Notes: a model not told the origin generated them from the letters alone. A stretch of 64,000 nucleotides of DNA from Actinomycetota bacterium (GCA_030019255.1 JASEFK010000006.1:26464-90463), one strand, 5' to 3'. Positions 24,955-34,631 are shown, numbered from the stretch's first letter. Numbers and translations: made by a program.

Positions 24955-25911
24955 ATGGACGACCTGCTGGCCCGTCTCCTGCAGGGGGACCGCCGTGCCG
25001 TGGCCAGGCTGATCACCCTCGTAGAAAACGGAGATCCCGCCGCACGCGAACCCATCCGCAAGCTCCACGAATATACCGGCAGGGCCCACATCGTGGGTAT
25101 TACCGGTGCCCCGGGAAGCGGCAAGAGCACCCTGGTGAACGCCCTGACCAAGGAGCTGCGCCGGCGGGGAAAGAGCGTAGGCATCATCGCCGTCGACCCC
25201 ACCAGCCCCTTCACCGGCGGCGCGGTGTTGGGAGACCGCGTGCGTATGCAGGACCTGGCCACCGATCCCGAGGTCTTCATCCGCTCCATGGGGACCCGCG
25301 GCTCCCTGGGCGGGGTGTCCGTGGCCACCAACGACGCGGTCAACATCCTAGACGCCTTCGGCAAGGACCTGGTCATCGTGGAAACGGTGGGGGCGGGCCA
25401 GGTGGAGGTGGACATCGTGCGGCTGGCCCACACCTCGGTGGTGGTCACCATGCCCGGGGGCGGGGACGAGATACAAGCCCTTAAAGCGGGGATCATGGAA
25501 ATAGGGGACATCTTCGTGGTCAACAAGGCGGACCGGGAGGACGCAGGCCGCACTTACACGGAGATAACCATGATGCTGGAGATGTCCCAGCGGGACGAGG
25601 ACCGCGTGCCTCCGGTCATCCGCACCGTGGCCACCACCGGACAGGGCGTGGACCAGCTGGCGGACGCCGTCCTGGACCATTACCGCTACCTGCAGGAGAA
25701 GGGCCTGCTGGAAAAGAAAGCAAGGGAAAGGATACTGGCCGAGCTGCAGGAGATAATAAACCGGAGGGTGGAAAGCACGGTCTCCCGCGCCCTGCGCGAG
25801 GACCCGGAGATGGTGGAGCTGGTAAGGAAGCTGGTGGAGACCCGGGAAATCGACCCCCATACGGGAGCCCAACTGGTTATCCGCCACCTGCTCAAGAAAT
25901 CCGAGGTCTGA
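24955..25911 (+). CDS. meaB: MeaB/ArgK-type GTPase chaperone of methylmalonyl-CoA mutase
   Basis: Starting at the ATG at 24955, after AAGGAGGGAAG, the 318-residue protein has the P-loop GAPGSGKSTLVNAL, then AVDPTSPFTGGAVLGDRVRM, IVETVGAGQVEVDI and NKADRED, all G3E-family signatures of MeaB. It protects and loads adenosylcobalamin into methylmalonyl-CoA mutase or related acyl-CoA mutases. No mutase gene is visible nearby, so its client is elsewhere. This suggests propionyl-CoA/methylmalonyl-CoA metabolism, consistent with odd-chain or branched acyl breakdown. Confidence 0.93.
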   Translation: MDDLLARLLQGDRRAVARLITLVENGDPAAREPIRKLHEYTGRAHIVGITGAPGSGKSTLVNALTKELRRRGKSVGIIAVDPTSPFTGGAVLGDRVRMQDLATDPEVFIRSMGTRGSLGGVSVATNDAVNILDAFGKDLVIVETVGAGQVEVDIVRLAHTSVVVTMPGGGDEIQALKAGIMEIGDIFVVNKADREDAGRTYTEITMMLEMSQRDEDRVPPVIRTVATTGQGVDQLADAVLDHYRYLQEKGLLEKKARERILAELQEIINRRVESTVSRALREDPEMVELVRKLVETREIDPHTGAQLVIRHLLKKSEV

Positions 25912-25935
25912 TCCCTCCCTCCAGCGGATTTCCGC

Positions 25936-27027
25936 TCAGTGGAAGCGGAAGAGCATGACGTCGCCGTCCTGCACCACGTAATCGCGTCCCTCCATGCGGA
26001 CCGCTCCCTTCTCCCTGGCGGCATGGAAGGAACCGTGGGCGAGGAACTCCTCCCAGCCCAACACCTCGGCGTGGATGAACCCCTTCTCCATGTCCGTGTG
26101 TATCCTGCCCGCCGCCTGCGCCGCGGTGCTTCCCCGGCGCAACGGCCAGGCGCGGCACTCGCCGGACTCGGTGGTGAAAAAGGTTATCAGGCCCAGAAGA
26201 CAGTAACAACGCTGGACGAAAAGCTCCAGTCCCGGCTTCTCGATTCCGTAGGCCTCCAGGAACTCGCGCATCTCCCCGGGCTCCAGCTCCTCGATCTCCG
26301 CCTCCAGCTTGGCGCAGAAGGCCACCACCTCCGCCCCTTCCGCCTCCGCCACCCGGCGCACCTCCTCCAGGAGGGAACCGTCCTCCCCCAGCCACTCCTC
26401 GCCCAGGTTGGCCACGTAGATGACCGGCTTGGCGGTGAGCAGGAAAAGGCCGGCCAGGGCCTCGCGCTCCTCGTCTTCCAGTTCCTGCCCGCGCACGGGA
26501 ATTCCCCGGTTCAGCCCTTCCTCCACCTTCAGCAGGACCTCCAGCTCGAGCGCCTTCTCCCGGTCCCCGCTGCGGGCAGCCTTGCCTATCCTCTCCTTGC
26601 GCCGGGCCACCGACTCCAGGTCGGCCAGGATGAGCTCGGTGTTCACCAGGGCGATGTCCGCGGCGGGATCCAGCTCAGGCCGCACGTGGGGCACGTCGGG
26701 GGCGGAGAAGCAGCGCACGGCATGGGCCACGGCGTCCACCTCCCGGATGTGGGCCAGGAAGCGGTTGCCCAGCCCTTCTCCCCGGTGGGCGCCCTTCACC
26801 AGGCCGGCTATGTCCACCACTCGCAGGTCGGCAGGCACAACGCGGGCGCAACCGGCCGCCGCGGCGACCTTCTCTAGGCGCGGATCGGGTACCGCGGCCA
26901 CCCCGTAATTGGGATCCACGGTGGTGAAGGGATATCCCGCCACCGCGGCCCCGGCCCGGGTCAGGGCGTTGAAGATGGTGGACTTCCCGGAATTGGGAAG
27001 ACCGATGATCCCCACCTGTAAGGCCAT
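25936..27027 (-). CDS. ychF: YchF/OLA1-type redox-regulated GTPase/ATPase
   Basis: Starting at the ATG at 27027 (MALQVGIIGLPNSGKST), after GGGGGAAGC, the protein has 363 residues. It has the Obg-family P-loop LPNSGKSTIFNAL, switch regions AVPDPRLEK and VVDIAGLVKGAHRGEGLGN, and the NLGEEWL position where G4 is changed, as in YchF. The C-terminal TGS domain ends VQDGDVMLFRF. It binds ribosomes and hydrolyses ATP in known members. It is convergent with MeaB, with 24 bp between stop codons. Confidence 0.95.
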   Translation of the reverse strand: MALQVGIIGLPNSGKSTIFNALTRAGAAVAGYPFTTVDPNYGVAAVPDPRLEKVAAAAGCARVVPADLRVVDIAGLVKGAHRGEGLGNRFLAHIREVDAVAHAVRCFSAPDVPHVRPELDPAADIALVNTELILADLESVARRKERIGKAARSGDREKALELEVLLKVEEGLNRGIPVRGQELEDEEREALAGLFLLTAKPVIYVANLGEEWLGEDGSLLEEVRRVAEAEGAEVVAFCAKLEAEIEELEPGEMREFLEAYGIEKPGLELFVQRCYCLLGLITFFTTESGECRAWPLRRGSTAAQAAGRIHTDMEKGFIHAEVLGWEEFLAHGSFHAAREKGAVRMEGRDYVVQDGDVMLFRFH

Positions 27028-27467
27028 GTGCTTCCCCCTTCCCCATCCATCATAGCAGGGTGGACCACCCACCGCAGCCCGCATTCATATTTTTATTCCG
27101 GGCCGCAAACGGGCTCTCGTGAAGGAAGCATGTGTCATGGGACCCGGCCCGGGAAAGGGAAGGCAGGCCTGGTTTTGCAGATCTTACACCACATCCGCAG
27201 GAAGGGAATGGTATGCCCGGCAGATTCCCGACCTCATATCGTTTTACTTGTTTCACCATTTTCGCATTCGAAAGTAAGAACGGCATGCCTGTATAATTCC
27301 CGGCCTCCTATCTTCTCCGGAAAATTACCTATCCGAAAGAAGGCTTCTCCACCTGAAAATGGAAATATTATTTCGGGCGGATTGAACTTCATCGAGAAGC
27401 GCCGTCGTTATCAGACAGGTAAAGGGCTCTCAATGAAAGGGAAACGAACAACGATATTATCTTTGTC
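27028..27467. other. 440-bp promoter region with possible 12-residue leader peptide
   Basis: No substantial gene is seen. A short frame at 27433-27471 (MKGKRTTILSLS) begins after GGTAAAGGG and its stop overlaps the kinase ATG in ATGA. The kinase start lacks its own ribosome site, so translational coupling through this leader is possible. Confidence 0.4.
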
Positions 27468-30449
27468 ATGAAGACGTCGCGCTGGTTGCCGGTGCCCCAC
27501 TGGGCGGCCTTCCTCGCGGTGGGCCTCTACCCGCTCTATGCGGGGGAGCCTCCATCCTACCCGCTGTGGGCGGCGGGGCTTTCGGTCATGGGCCTCCTGG
27601 GGCTCCTCTACCACCTGCTCCTTAGGCCCAGGTTCACACCTTCCTTCCGGAAAAGCGGGCTGCCCCTCCTGGTCGGGGACATCGCCTCCACCTGCCTCCT
27701 TATATACGGGACCGGGGGGGTTCGGAGTCCTCTCTTCCCGCTCCTTCTCCTCCTGGTAGTGGTGCTCTCCTTCTTCGACCAGTGGACCCTCACTCTCCTG
27801 GTGTCCGCTGCGGCAGGCGCACTCTACGCGCTGGTCTGCTTCCTCGAAGGAATCCGGATGGAAACCGACGGGGCGGGCCTGCTGGTGGATATCTTCGCCC
27901 TCCTCGGCATCTCCGTCTTCATCTCCTTTATCGCCGAGCTGGACAGGCGCGAGCATGCCAGGACCAGGCGCATAGAATATCTTTACCGCGTGAGTTCTCA
28001 GCTCATGGAGAAGGTGGATCTCTCGGAGACCCTGAGCTTCCTGTTGCAATCCACCGCCGAGCTCCTGGAAGCCGACCTGGGATCCGTCTGGCTCCTGGAC
28101 CGGGGGTCGGGAAAACTCAAGCTCCAGGACTTTATCCTCCCCGCTTCCGGAGAGACAACGGTAAAGGAGATCGAGGTCGGCCAGGGCATCATAGGCAGGG
28201 TGGCCAAGGAAAAGAAGCCGCTGCTCATAAAGCGGGGGGAGAGCGGATATGTTCCCGCGGTCTGCAGCCCGGTCCCGGACAAGGTGGAGGCGCTGTTGGC
28301 CGCTCCCATACTCATGGGCGGCGAACCCATGGGTGTGCTCTGTTTCGCCAGCACATCGCCGCACCACTTCTCCCGCGAGGACGTCCAGCTCCTGGTCACC
28401 ATCTCCAACTTGGCCGCCTCGGCCATAGCCCGCTCCGAGCTCTACCAGATGGTGCTCTCCAGGAGCGAGGTCATCGTGAGCAGCATGAGCAGCGGTCTCC
28501 TGGTATGCGACGCGGCCGGAAAAGTGGTCATGGCCAACCAGGCCGCCCGCGACCTCCTGGGGCTGGAGAACCTTCCGCCGCATGCCCCCCTGAAAGACAT
28601 CCTGGAGGACGCCCTGGTGGACACCGAGCCACTGTGGGAATACCTGCGTCCGGAAGGGAAAGCGGGGTCAAGAAACGGCGGGGGAAGCTTCGAGACCCGG
28701 CTGGCTGGAGCCCCGGAACGTACCTTGTCCGTGCGCGTCTCACCCATCCGGGCGGGCTACGAACCCGCCGCCGGATGGGTGATCATACTGGACGACATCA
28801 CCGAAAGGGTGAAGGTGGAGGAGATACGCGACGACTTGCTCCTCCTCATCGCCCGCCGGGTGGAGGAACAGTCCGCCCTCTACGAGCTGGGCCGCTCCCT
28901 GGCCCGGGACCTGGATACCGGGAACCTGCCCGACCTTCTCCTGCAAAAGGCAGTGGAGCTGGTCGGCGCGGAGATCGGCCTCCTCTCCCTGCGGGAGGAG
29001 GACGAATCCTTCCGAGTGAAGGCCGTCCACGGTCTCGGCGCAGAGCTGGTTGGACGGTCCTTCCGCCCTGGTGAATATTACGCCGGCAAAGCCGCCGCCT
29101 CCGGGGAACCGGTGCGCCTGGCCAGGGTGGAGCCTCACCACGCCGGAGCCTGGGGAGAAGGCATGCGGGAGCCCCTATCCTATCTCGCGGTACCCATCAC
29201 CTGGCGGGGTACGACCACGGGCGTACTGGAGGTGGCCATCCCCCCCGTGGAGCGTTCCTTCGGAGACGACGATCAGAGGCTGCTCAGCCTTTTCGCCAGC
29301 CAGGCGGCCATCGCCCTGGAGAACGCCAACCTCTACCGCATGATGGCCGAGGACCAGCGGCGCACGGAGGCCATGCTCTTCTCCATCGCCGACGGGGTGA
29401 TCGCCGTGAACAACGACGCCCGGGTAATCCTGGTCAACTCCGCCGCGGAAAGGATACTTGGCCTCCCACCCTTCTCCTACATAGAACAGCGCCACGTCAA
29501 GGAGGTCATCCGCATCCCGGCCCTGGCCAACCTCTTCCTTCGGAGCCTCAACTCCGGGCGGGAGATGGCCGAAGAAATCCGCCTGGAGGGCCCGGAGAGG
29601 AAGGTCCTGAAGGTGGAGACCTCCCTCATCGAGGACGAGCCGGGGAAGAGCCTGGGAATCATTGCCATCATCCGGGACGTCACCACCTTGCGGGAACTAG
29701 AACAGGCCAAGTCCGATTTCGTTTCCACCGTGTCCCATGAGCTGCGCACCCCCCTGACCTCCATCAAGGCCTACACGGCCACCCTGCGCCGCCGGGATGT
29801 GAGCTTCGACGAGGAAACCCGCCAGCAGTTCCTCAGGGTGATCGAGGAGGAAACCGACCGCCTCACCCGGCTTATTTCCGATCTCCTGGACATGTCACGC
29901 ATTGAATCGGGCCGCCTGGAGCTCAAGAAGCGGGAGTTTGACCTAGTCAAGCTGGCGGAGATCGTGGTGGGGAAGCTGGAGTCGCAATCCGCAAAACATA
30001 CGCTGATCCTGGCACCGGAATGCGACAACACCAAGGTCTACGCCGACCCGGACAAGATCGAACAGGTGTTGATGAACCTCCTGGACAACGCCATCAAGTA
30101 CTCCCCGCAGGGGGGCGAGGTCAGGGTGGGCATCGGGAAGCAGCGCCACATGGTCCGGTGCAGCATCACCGATCCCGGCGTGGGCATCCCCGCCGAGCAT
30201 ATCCCGCACATCTTCGAGAAGTTCCACCGCGTGGACAACCGATCCACGCGCGAGGTCTACGGAACCGGGCTGGGCTTGTACGTCAGCAAGAGCATCGTGG
30301 AAGCACACGGCGGAAACATATGGGTGGAAAGCGAACCGGGGAAGGGGAGCACCTTCCACTTCACCCTGCCCCTGCTTCAGGAGTCCGGGCATGGATCGCG
30401 GGAACCGGATTCAGAGACCCACATGGACATGGTGGAGGACCACGATTGA
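27468..30449 (+). CDS. Multi-domain membrane sensor histidine kinase (GAF-PAS-GAF-PAS-HisKA-HATPase)
   Basis: The 993-residue protein starts with about five or six membrane segments (residues 10-160), followed by a GAF domain (about 170-330), a PAS domain (about 335-450), a second GAF (about 470-620), a second PAS (about 630-735), and a kinase core. The H-box is SHELRTPLTS with H757; N-box LMNLLDNAIKYS, DPGVGIP and GTGLGLYVSKSIVEAHGG follow. It senses an unknown signal through the GAF/PAS modules and phosphorylates response regulators, most likely the two encoded just downstream. The extreme C-terminus is hydrophilic. Confidence 0.93.
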   Translation: MKTSRWLPVPHWAAFLAVGLYPLYAGEPPSYPLWAAGLSVMGLLGLLYHLLLRPRFTPSFRKSGLPLLVGDIASTCLLIYGTGGVRSPLFPLLLLLVVVLSFFDQWTLTLLVSAAAGALYALVCFLEGIRMETDGAGLLVDIFALLGISVFISFIAELDRREHARTRRIEYLYRVSSQLMEKVDLSETLSFLLQSTAELLEADLGSVWLLDRGSGKLKLQDFILPASGETTVKEIEVGQGIIGRVAKEKKPLLIKRGESGYVPAVCSPVPDKVEALLAAPILMGGEPMGVLCFASTSPHHFSREDVQLLVTISNLAASAIARSELYQMVLSRSEVIVSSMSSGLLVCDAAGKVVMANQAARDLLGLENLPPHAPLKDILEDALVDTEPLWEYLRPEGKAGSRNGGGSFETRLAGAPERTLSVRVSPIRAGYEPAAGWVIILDDITERVKVEEIRDDLLLLIARRVEEQSALYELGRSLARDLDTGNLPDLLLQKAVELVGAEIGLLSLREEDESFRVKAVHGLGAELVGRSFRPGEYYAGKAAASGEPVRLARVEPHHAGAWGEGMREPLSYLAVPITWRGTTTGVLEVAIPPVERSFGDDDQRLLSLFASQAAIALENANLYRMMAEDQRRTEAMLFSIADGVIAVNNDARVILVNSAAERILGLPPFSYIEQRHVKEVIRIPALANLFLRSLNSGREMAEEIRLEGPERKVLKVETSLIEDEPGKSLGIIAIIRDVTTLRELEQAKSDFVSTVSHELRTPLTSIKAYTATLRRRDVSFDEETRQQFLRVIEEETDRLTRLISDLLDMSRIESGRLELKKREFDLVKLAEIVVGKLESQSAKHTLILAPECDNTKVYADPDKIEQVLMNLLDNAIKYSPQGGEVRVGIGKQRHMVRCSITDPGVGIPAEHIPHIFEKFHRVDNRSTREVYGTGLGLYVSKSIVEAHGGNIWVESEPGKGSTFHFTLPLLQESGHGSREPDSETHMDMVEDHD

Positions 30450-30465
30450 GCGAGGGGGAACGCCG

Positions 30466-31410
30466 TTGGAAAGGCCCAAAAATCCCGTCAGGATACTGGT
30501 GGTGGACGACGAGAAAAACATCCTGGACATCATCCGCTTCAACCTGGAGGTGGAGGGATACGAGGTCTTCACCACTCAGGAGGGGGAGGAAGCCCTGCGC
30601 ATGGTCCACGAGGTGAAACCGGACCTCATCCTCTGCGATATCCTCATGCCGGAAATGGACGGCCTGGAAATATGTCGACGCCTCAAAGCCGACGGGAGGA
30701 CCAACCAGATACCCGTGGTCATGCTTTCCGCCAAAACCCAGGCCCAGGACAAGGTGGCCAGCATCGAGGCCGGGGCGGATGATTTCATCACCAAGCCCTT
30801 CGACTTCTCCGACCTGGTGGCGCGTATCGTCGTCAACCTCATCCGGGCCAAGCAGAAGCGCGACGTGAGTCCCCTCACCGGGATGCCCGGAAGCATATCC
30901 ATAGAAGCGGAGACCAAGCGCCGCCTGGCCAAGAACCTCAAGTTCGCCGCCCTGTACGTGGACATCGACAACTTCAAGCCTTACAACGAGATCTACGGGT
31001 TCCCGCAGGGAGACACGGTTATCCGGGAGTTGGCCTCCATCATAGACGAGACCGTCCGACGTTTCGGCAACTACGACGACTTCATCGGGCATGGCGGGGG
31101 AGACGATTTCGTGATCCTGACCACTCCGGAGAAGGCCTCCCGCATCGCCGAGGAGATAATCTCCGCCTTCGAACAGAAGGTGCCCTCCTTTTACCGGGAG
31201 GAGGACCTCAAGCGCGGGTATTCCATCCTCATGGACCGCGTGGGAAGGGAGAACTACATACCCATCATGACCCTGAGCATCGGGGTGGCCAGCAACCAGA
31301 AGAGGAGGATAACCACCCACTGGGAGGTGGGCGAGATCGCCAAGGAGACCCTTAAATACGCCAAGTCCATCCCCGGGAGCACCTATTTCATAGACCGCCG
31401 CACCAAGTGA
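30466..31410 (+). CDS. Response regulator with degenerate GGDEF domain (GGDDF)
   Basis: The TTG start at 30466 follows GAGGGGGA, 16 bp after the kinase stop. The receiver has the acidic pair DDE near residue 14-16, phospho-acceptor D58 in LCDILMPEMDG and K in ITKPFDF. The output domain contains DIDNFKPYNEIYGFPQGD and HGGGDDFV, the GGDEF motif read as GGDDF. That conservative change usually weakens or alters diguanylate cyclase activity. It may still make c-di-GMP or act as a nucleotide sensor. It is co-oriented with the kinase, suggesting they form one two-component system. Confidence 0.9.
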   Translation: MERPKNPVRILVVDDEKNILDIIRFNLEVEGYEVFTTQEGEEALRMVHEVKPDLILCDILMPEMDGLEICRRLKADGRTNQIPVVMLSAKTQAQDKVASIEAGADDFITKPFDFSDLVARIVVNLIRAKQKRDVSPLTGMPGSISIEAETKRRLAKNLKFAALYVDIDNFKPYNEIYGFPQGDTVIRELASIIDETVRRFGNYDDFIGHGGGDDFVILTTPEKASRIAEEIISAFEQKVPSFYREEDLKRGYSILMDRVGRENYIPIMTLSIGVASNQKRRITTHWEVGEIAKETLKYAKSIPGSTYFIDRRTK

Positions 31411-31502
31411 GTCGTTGATTATTAAGAAGGTCGTAAGCGCTGACGAAATTCATAATATCCTGGGTTTGAAGATTTTAAGCAGGCGGAGACCAGGGAGGGC
31501 TC

Positions 31503-32264
31503 ATGGCCGAGGAAAAGAGGTACCGGATCCTGCTCATAGAGGACGATCCGGCCATATCCAACGTGGTGGAGTTAAACCTCCGCCTGGACAATTACGAGGT
31601 CTTCCTGGCCGCGGACGGGGAGGAAGGCCTGAAGATGGTGGAGGAGGTCCACCCCGACCTCATTATCCTGGATGTCATGATGCCCAAGCTGGACGGCTGG
31701 CAGGTACTTATGCGCCTCAAGTCCGACGAGGGGACCCGGGACATCCCGGTTATCATGCTCACGGCCATCGACGATGAGAGATCCAAGGTTATCGGCCTGC
31801 GCGGGGGGGCGGATGATTACGTGCCCAAGCCCTTCAGTCCCCTGGAGCTGGCCGCCCGGGTGAAAGTTATCCTGGACCGGGTGGGGCGGGCCCGGCGCAT
31901 TTCCGCCGGCGAGGAGCGGGAAAGGGCGGTGCTGAATCAGATCCCGGTGCAGAGGGGAGAGGCCATCAAGCTCATCCCCATGGAGGACATCTACTACATA
32001 GACACCAAGCACGAATACGCCAACATCCACACCTTCGATGAATCCTACCTCACCACCTACACCCTTGCGGAACTGGAGAAGATGCTGGACAGCCGGAACT
32101 TCTTCCGTACCCACCGCAGCTACATCGTCAACCTCAGAAAGGTCAACCAGATCATCAGGCTGTCTCGCAACGCCTTGGTGGTGACCCTCAAGGACCAGGG
32201 CGAGAGCCGTATTCCGGTCTCCAGGCGCCAGGCCGCCGCCCTGAAGGACATGCTCGGGATCTGA
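31503..32264 (+). CDS. Response regulator with LytTR DNA-binding domain
   Basis: The ATG at 31503 follows GGAGACCAGGGAGG. The 253-residue protein has a receiver with EDD at 13-15, D57 in LIILDVMMPKLDG and K in VPKPF, then a LytTR output domain (about 155-250). The latter shows IYYIDTKHEYANIHT, RTHRSYIVNLRKVNQI and IPVSRRQAAALKD. LytTR regulators bind direct repeats to control surface, toxin or metabolic genes. The receiver resembles OmpR-type receivers more than LytR ones. It forms the end of the kinase and regulator group. Confidence 0.92.
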   Translation: MAEEKRYRILLIEDDPAISNVVELNLRLDNYEVFLAADGEEGLKMVEEVHPDLIILDVMMPKLDGWQVLMRLKSDEGTRDIPVIMLTAIDDERSKVIGLRGGADDYVPKPFSPLELAARVKVILDRVGRARRISAGEERERAVLNQIPVQRGEAIKLIPMEDIYYIDTKHEYANIHTFDESYLTTYTLAELEKMLDSRNFFRTHRSYIVNLRKVNQIIRLSRNALVVTLKDQGESRIPVSRRQAAALKDMLGI

Positions 32265-32420
32265 AAGCCGTATTCCCGAAGTTCATGGAGGAAACACGCG
32301 GTACAAAATGACCCTAAAGCCGCGGGGATATTTTCCGATATATGAATCGGTAGCTAGGTGTCCCCCATGAGTTTACCGGCAATTCCCTCAAAGGGCGCAA
32401 GCGAACTAGCTGCCAGACTC

Positions 32421-32456
32421 AAGACCCCGTTCCCCCCGACGGGGTCTTCCCCTTTT
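32421..32456 (+). terminator. Rho-independent terminator of the two-component operon
   Basis: AAGACCCCGT (32421-32430) pairs perfectly with ACGGGGTCTT (32439-32448), with an eight-base loop and CCCCTTTT after it. It lies 155 bp after the LytTR regulator and about 100 bp before the convergent phosphoesterase stop. Confidence 0.85.
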
Positions 32457-32559
32457 ATCGAGCTACTATCCTCCCCCTTTCCTCCAGGGATCCACCTCAT
32501 ATTTCCCTCCGCCGGAGTCTTGCCCCTATCGATAACCCGCAACAGCTTTGCTCCGGGGC

Positions 32560-33441
32560 CTAAAGCGGAATGACCTCCTCCCTCACCTGGTCGTTCTCCA
32601 CGATGACTCGCAGGAAGTGATGAAAGCCCCCGCTCTCCTCCGAGAGGTGCGGCCTGGCTCCCGCTCCCCCGGTGACCACCACCCGCGGCGGCCCGGAAGC
32701 GTAAAGCATGTAGGCGTGGATGTGCCCGCAGTAGATAACGGGGGCCCCGGCGGCGGCCAGTATATCCTTCATCTCCCGGTTGCTCTCCGACTCCCGGGCC
32801 ACGAACCCGCTCTTACCGATATCCACGGGCGCTCCCGGGGCCACGTGGGCGAAGGCGATGACCAGCTTGTCCACCGCGCCGGCCAGGTCCTCCCGCAGCC
32901 AGGAGAGCTCCCGCGGCGGACACCCTACACCCGCCACCGCGTTGTTCAGGAAAACGAGGTGTGTCTCCTGGATGTCAAGGGAATAGTAATCGGCGCCGAA
33001 TACCTCCCAGAAAGCCTTAAGGGAGCTCCCGGGCATGTCGTTGTCGCCGGGGATGACGTGGTAGGTTATCCCGCTGCCGTCCAGGAAATCCTTCATCCTG
33101 CGCATTTCCTCCACACCCTTCCCGGTGGTGATGTCTCCCAACACCACCAGGAACTCCCCCTCCCCGGCCCGGGAGATGATCTCGGCCAGGAGGTCGGTGC
33201 GGCCGTGAGGGTCGCCGCAGACCAGAAAGGAAAAATGGTTGTCATACCCAGAGGGCTCAACGGGAACGACCTCGCTTTCCCCCTCCCCCGCCTTCCCGCT
33301 CCCGCCTCCGGAAGCGCAGGACGCCAGGAATAGGGACAGTGCTATCAGGAAGGATAGCAGGATGGCCAGGCTCGGTCGGGAACTTGTGCCTCGCCTCCGG
33401 CCCCCGCGGCCGCCCCTTCCGGTCGCTCTTTCCCTCAACAT
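32560..33441 (-). CDS. Metallophosphoesterase lipoprotein
   Basis: I chose the ATG at 33441 after GGAAGAGGCGAG. The 293-residue product has an arginine-rich n-region, a hydrophobic segment and lipobox LASC, so it is probably a lipoprotein outside the membrane. The metallophosphoesterase motifs are present: VCGDPHGR, VLGDITTG, PGDND, and later FAHVAPG and YCGHIHAYM. It resembles calcineurin-like phosphoesterases with a two-metal site. Substrate unknown. A longer frame to 33528 gives an unlikely charged N-terminus. Confidence 0.85.
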   Translation of the reverse strand: MLRERATGRGGRGGRRRGTSSRPSLAILLSFLIALSLFLASCASGGGSGKAGEGESEVVPVEPSGYDNHFSFLVCGDPHGRTDLLAEIISRAGEGEFLVVLGDITTGKGVEEMRRMKDFLDGSGITYHVIPGDNDMPGSSLKAFWEVFGADYYSLDIQETHLVFLNNAVAGVGCPPRELSWLREDLAGAVDKLVIAFAHVAPGAPVDIGKSGFVARESESNREMKDILAAAGAPVIYCGHIHAYMLYASGPPRVVVTGGAGARPHLSEESGGFHHFLRVIVENDQVREEVIPL

Positions 33442-33811
33442 CTCGCCTCTTCCCGCACCGGTTTTCTTCTCCTTCTCCCTCCGCGCTTCCGGCCGTCCTT
33501 CTCGCCGCCAACCGGTCATCAGATACAAATACTATAGTCCCTGCAAGCCCTGCGGACCACTGAAGACGGACACGCCGCGACTCCGTGAGGCTTAGCTTGG
33601 GGCTCGCCCCCCGACGCGGAGAGACCGGAAGGTGGTGCGCGGGAATCCCTGTCGGCCGTGACGAGCCTGGCCTCGGAATTTCGGTGTCCGGCTTCAACAC
33701 GCACATGGATGGAAGGAAAGGCCACCATCCTTCCGGACCCCGATCAACGCCCGAGTCCTGCCCGGGGGCCATGCGTGAACCCGCGAAGTCTGTTAAAATA
33801 GTCCCTGTTCC

Positions 33812-33886
33812 GGGGCCGTAGCTCAGCGGGAGAGCGCTGCCTTCGCACGGCAGAGGTCGTGGGTTCAAATCCCATCGGCTCCACCA
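33812..33886 (+). tRNA. tRNA-Ala (anticodon CGC)
   Basis: The 75-nt sequence folds as a full cloverleaf: acceptor GGGGCCG pairing CGGCTCC (one G-U), D stem GCTC/GAGC, anticodon stem CTGCC/GGCAG with loop TTCGCAC, and T arm with GGTTCAAAT. The anticodon CGC is at 33844-33846. CCA is encoded at the 3' end. No other tRNA was seen in the window. Confidence 0.97.
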
Positions 33887-33890
33887 CCTG

Positions 33891-33930
33891 AAAGCCGGGG
33901 AAAGTCCAGCAGATTCCCGGCTTTTCTTTT
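33891..33930 (+). terminator. Terminator after tRNA-Ala
   Basis: AAAGCCGGG (33891-33899) pairs with CCCGGCTTT (33916-33924), followed by TCTTTTC. It lies immediately after the tRNA CCA end. Confidence 0.8.
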
Positions 33931-34246
33931 CTCCCCTCCTGCCTTCCTATCCGACCGCTTCCCTGCACCTGGACCGCAACTCCCGTAACGCAGGCTTCCC
34001 GGAAGATGAAAAGGGACTTTTCGGTTGATGAAGGCCAGCCGGAAGGCGCAGGAAGGGGTGGACGCATTAACTCCTATCACGACCTCTCAGCGCTTTCCCC
34101 CTTTTTCCCTAAAGGGGCGTCCAGCGACTGCCGATTTTTGTCACGGACGGTTAGAGACACGGTTATTGACGGCGGCTTATTGATTTTATCGCCGGAAGCC
34201 ATATCATTGTGCGCATGAGAAGGGCCGGAGGGGAAGGTAAGGGAGC
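33931..34246. other. 316-bp intergenic stretch, no gene seen
   Basis: No frame is convincing. The segment 34150-34220 is AT-rich and may hold the promoter of the small gene at 34247. Confidence 0.4.
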
Positions 34247-34561
34247 ATGGTGGATTTCCTGCAGGTATTGAACGATTATTACATCAGGAACCGGAACAAG
34301 CGCATCAAGCGCGAGTTCATGGAAGTCCTTTCCAAGGACGTGGAACAGTTGTCCGGGCCGCAGAGATACATCTACGAGATCTACATCGAACCCAACCTCT
34401 CCGTCCTCCAGGAGGCCCTCTACGAGGCCTTCTGCCAAGCCGACCGCCCCCTTGAAGAGTGGCGTGCGGCCGTCCTGGAAAACCCTCCCAGTATCATCAA
34501 CCACGTAGCTAAAAAGACCCTGGTGCGGGCCATCCGGGAAAGGGAAACCGGCCAGGCTTGA
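34247..34561 (+). CDS. Small helical hypothetical protein
   Basis: The 104-residue product starts at an ATG after AAGGTAAGGGA. It is charged and mainly helical (NRNKRIKREFMEVLSKDVEQL; later LVRAIRERETGQA), with no membrane segment. I do not recognise a family. Coding pattern and ribosome site support a real gene; the neighbouring lipoprotein gene on the same strand starts 70 bp later. Confidence 0.6.
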   Translation: MVDFLQVLNDYYIRNRNKRIKREFMEVLSKDVEQLSGPQRYIYEIYIEPNLSVLQEALYEAFCQADRPLEEWRAAVLENPPSIINHVAKKTLVRAIRERETGQA

Positions 34562-34631
34562 ACTCGGTTAAAGCCGTCTCCGCCGCCGGACGATTTCCGA
34601 AGAGCGGGCGAAAAAGGCCTTGGAGGTGAGC

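Noticed and set aside
25923-25936. AGCGGA-TT-TCCGCT hairpin between meaB and ychF as terminator
   Set aside because: A six-pair stem with no T-run between convergent stops is too weak to call.
32265-32420. c-di-GMP riboswitch near the GGDEF-type regulator
   Set aside because: Short GC hairpins are present, but no match to the class I or II core elements that I can recognise.
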